Of a DNA stretch of 6,031 bases, positions 5,074-6,031 are shown in pieces. The stretch comes from an uncultured Bdellovibrio sp. (GTDB lineage Bacteria > Bdellovibrionota > Bdellovibrionia > Bdellovibrionales > Bdellovibrionaceae), in assembly GCA_946482355.1 (NCBI GenBank), contig CAMLRE010000147.1, forward strand, positions 1 to 6,031. Direction: 5' to 3'. Under the pieces are notes generated by a model. It was not told the origin of the DNA. It was given only the letters and a program-made list of their open reading frames with translations, and ran no database searches. The stretch's first letter is position 1, and the number at the start of each line of letters is the position of its first letter. A program made the translations under genes and the position numbers.

Positions 5074-6031
5074 ATGTCAGTCGTTAATGCAACAGTTACT
5101 TTGAATCCTGGTTTTACTGAAGTTCGTACGCGCTTTGCCCCAAGCCCAACAGGCTATCTTCACGTGGGTGGCGCTCGTTCAGCGTTATTTAATCTTTTAT
5201 TTGCAAAACACAATAACGGTAAATTTATCTTACGTATCGAAGATACTGACCAAGCTCGTTCAACAGAAGAGTCTTTAAAAATGATGATTCAAGATATGGT
5301 TTGGCTTGGCCTTAACTGGGATGAAGGCGTTGACCCAGTTACGTTAAAAGATATGGGCCCGTATGGACCATACCGCCAGTCGGATCGTTTAGCGATTTAT
5401 AAAAAAGTTGCTGACGAGTTAATTGCTAACGGTAAGGCTTATTACTGCTTTATGACAGATGAAGAGCTGGAAGCGGAACGTGCGCGCGTAAAAGCGATTA
5501 ATCAAAATGCTCACGTTGAATCACCTTACGAGACTTGGACTTTAGATCAAGCCAAAGCTGAACTGGCAAGAGGTAAAACGGCTGTCGTTCGTTTTAGAAC
5601 AAAACATTTACGCAAAGACTATTTACTTCATGACCTTATCCGCGGCGAAGTTCGCTTTCCATCAGATATGGTTGGTGATTTCGTATTACTTCGTTCAGAC
5701 GGTATGCCTGTTTATAACTTCTGTTGTGTGGTTGATGACTACATGATGAAAATTTCGCACGTGTTACGTGCCGAAGAGCATTTACCAAATACTTTAAGAC
5801 AACTCATGATCTACGAAGGTATGAACTGGCCAACACCGCAGTTTGGTCATATTTCATTAGTGTTAGATGATGACCGTCAAAAACTTTCTAAACGTAAAGG
5901 TGCGGTAGCTTGCGACCAGTTTATGAAAGACGGTTATTTACCAGAAGCTTTAAATAATTTTATGGCCTTACTTGGTTGGTCTCACCCAGAAGGAAAAGAA
6001 ATTTTCTCGATGGATGAAATGATTAAGCTAT
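5074..6031 (+). CDS. gltX: Glutamyl-tRNA synthetase, N-terminal 319 residues (cut by window edge)
   Basis: This is a class I aminoacyl-tRNA synthetase that charges tRNA-Glu with glutamate using ATP in the cytoplasm. The frame is open from 5074 to the window end, about two thirds of a normal protein of roughly 470-500 residues. The Rossmann fold carries RFAPSPTGYLHVGGARSALF (20-39) with the HIGH-type HVGG at 30-33, then ILRIEDTD (52-59). The KMSKS-type loop is KLSKRKG (270-276). The zinc motif of E. coli GluRS is not conserved: in AYYCFMT (122-128) only C125 remains, as in zinc-free GluRS such as that of Thermus. The usual RGEDH motif reads RAEEH (232-236). An N-terminal extension of about 15 residues precedes the catalytic fold. 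The ATG has GGAG at 5064-5067, six bases away. Whether the enzyme also charges tRNA-Gln (non-discriminating type) cannot be decided from this part. It follows carD in the same direction, separated by a terminator. Confidence 0.96.
   Translation, partial: MSVVNATVTLNPGFTEVRTRFAPSPTGYLHVGGARSALFNLLFAKHNNGKFILRIEDTDQARSTEESLKMMIQDMVWLGLNWDEGVDPVTLKDMGPYGPYRQSDRLAIYKKVADELIANGKAYYCFMTDEELEAERARVKAINQNAHVESPYETWTLDQAKAELARGKTAVVRFRTKHLRKDYLLHDLIRGEVRFPSDMVGDFVLLRSDGMPVYNFCCVVDDYMMKISHVLRAEEHLPNTLRQLMIYEGMNWPTPQFGHISLVLDDDRQKLSKRKGAVACDQFMKDGYLPEALNNFMALLGWSHPEGKEIFSMDEMIKL

Overview
The window looks like ordinary chromosomal DNA of an AT-leaning Gram-negative bacterium. The proteins read most like those of the Bdellovibrio/Myxococcus side of the tree. 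The strongest pointer is a CarD/CdnL-type regulator of 164 residues that closely resembles myxobacterial CdnL. An HD-GYP protein and a GluRS with a Bdellovibrio-like signature point the same way. This assignment is an inference from remembered protein families; no database search was made. No mobile element, CRISPR array, rRNA or tRNA gene was seen.

Layout, left to right. (1) The 5' part of a small secreted protein gene on the minus strand, with a clear sigma70-type promoter, cut by the left edge. (2) A complete HD-GYP cyclic-di-GMP phosphodiesterase gene on the minus strand, followed by a modest terminator. (3) A 57-bp divergent spacer. (4) A complete recG helicase gene on the plus strand that has no Shine-Dalgarno site and may be leaderless. 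(5) aqpZ, a water-selective aquaporin on the minus strand. It converges on recG, with 6 bp between the stop codons and a strong hairpin inside the end of recG. (6) A 296-bp divergent spacer containing a likely aqpZ promoter with a dyad, an imperfect hairpin with a distal T-run, and a 17-codon GTG-started ORF with an excellent Shine-Dalgarno site directly in front of carD. (7) carD/cdnL. (8) A terminator hairpin immediately before gltX, overlapping a plausible gltX promoter. (9) gltX (glutamyl-tRNA synthetase), cut by the right edge.

The genes are mostly housekeeping (replication-fork repair, RNA polymerase/rRNA promoter control, tRNA charging) plus signalling and water transport. They do not form one pathway. 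The only plausible functional pair is carD and gltX, both growth-linked and co-oriented, but a hairpin separates them. I see no convincing new multi-gene system. The most interesting material is in the spacers: the leader ORF and hairpins before carD, the overlapping terminator and promoter before gltX, and the possible leaderless recG transcript.
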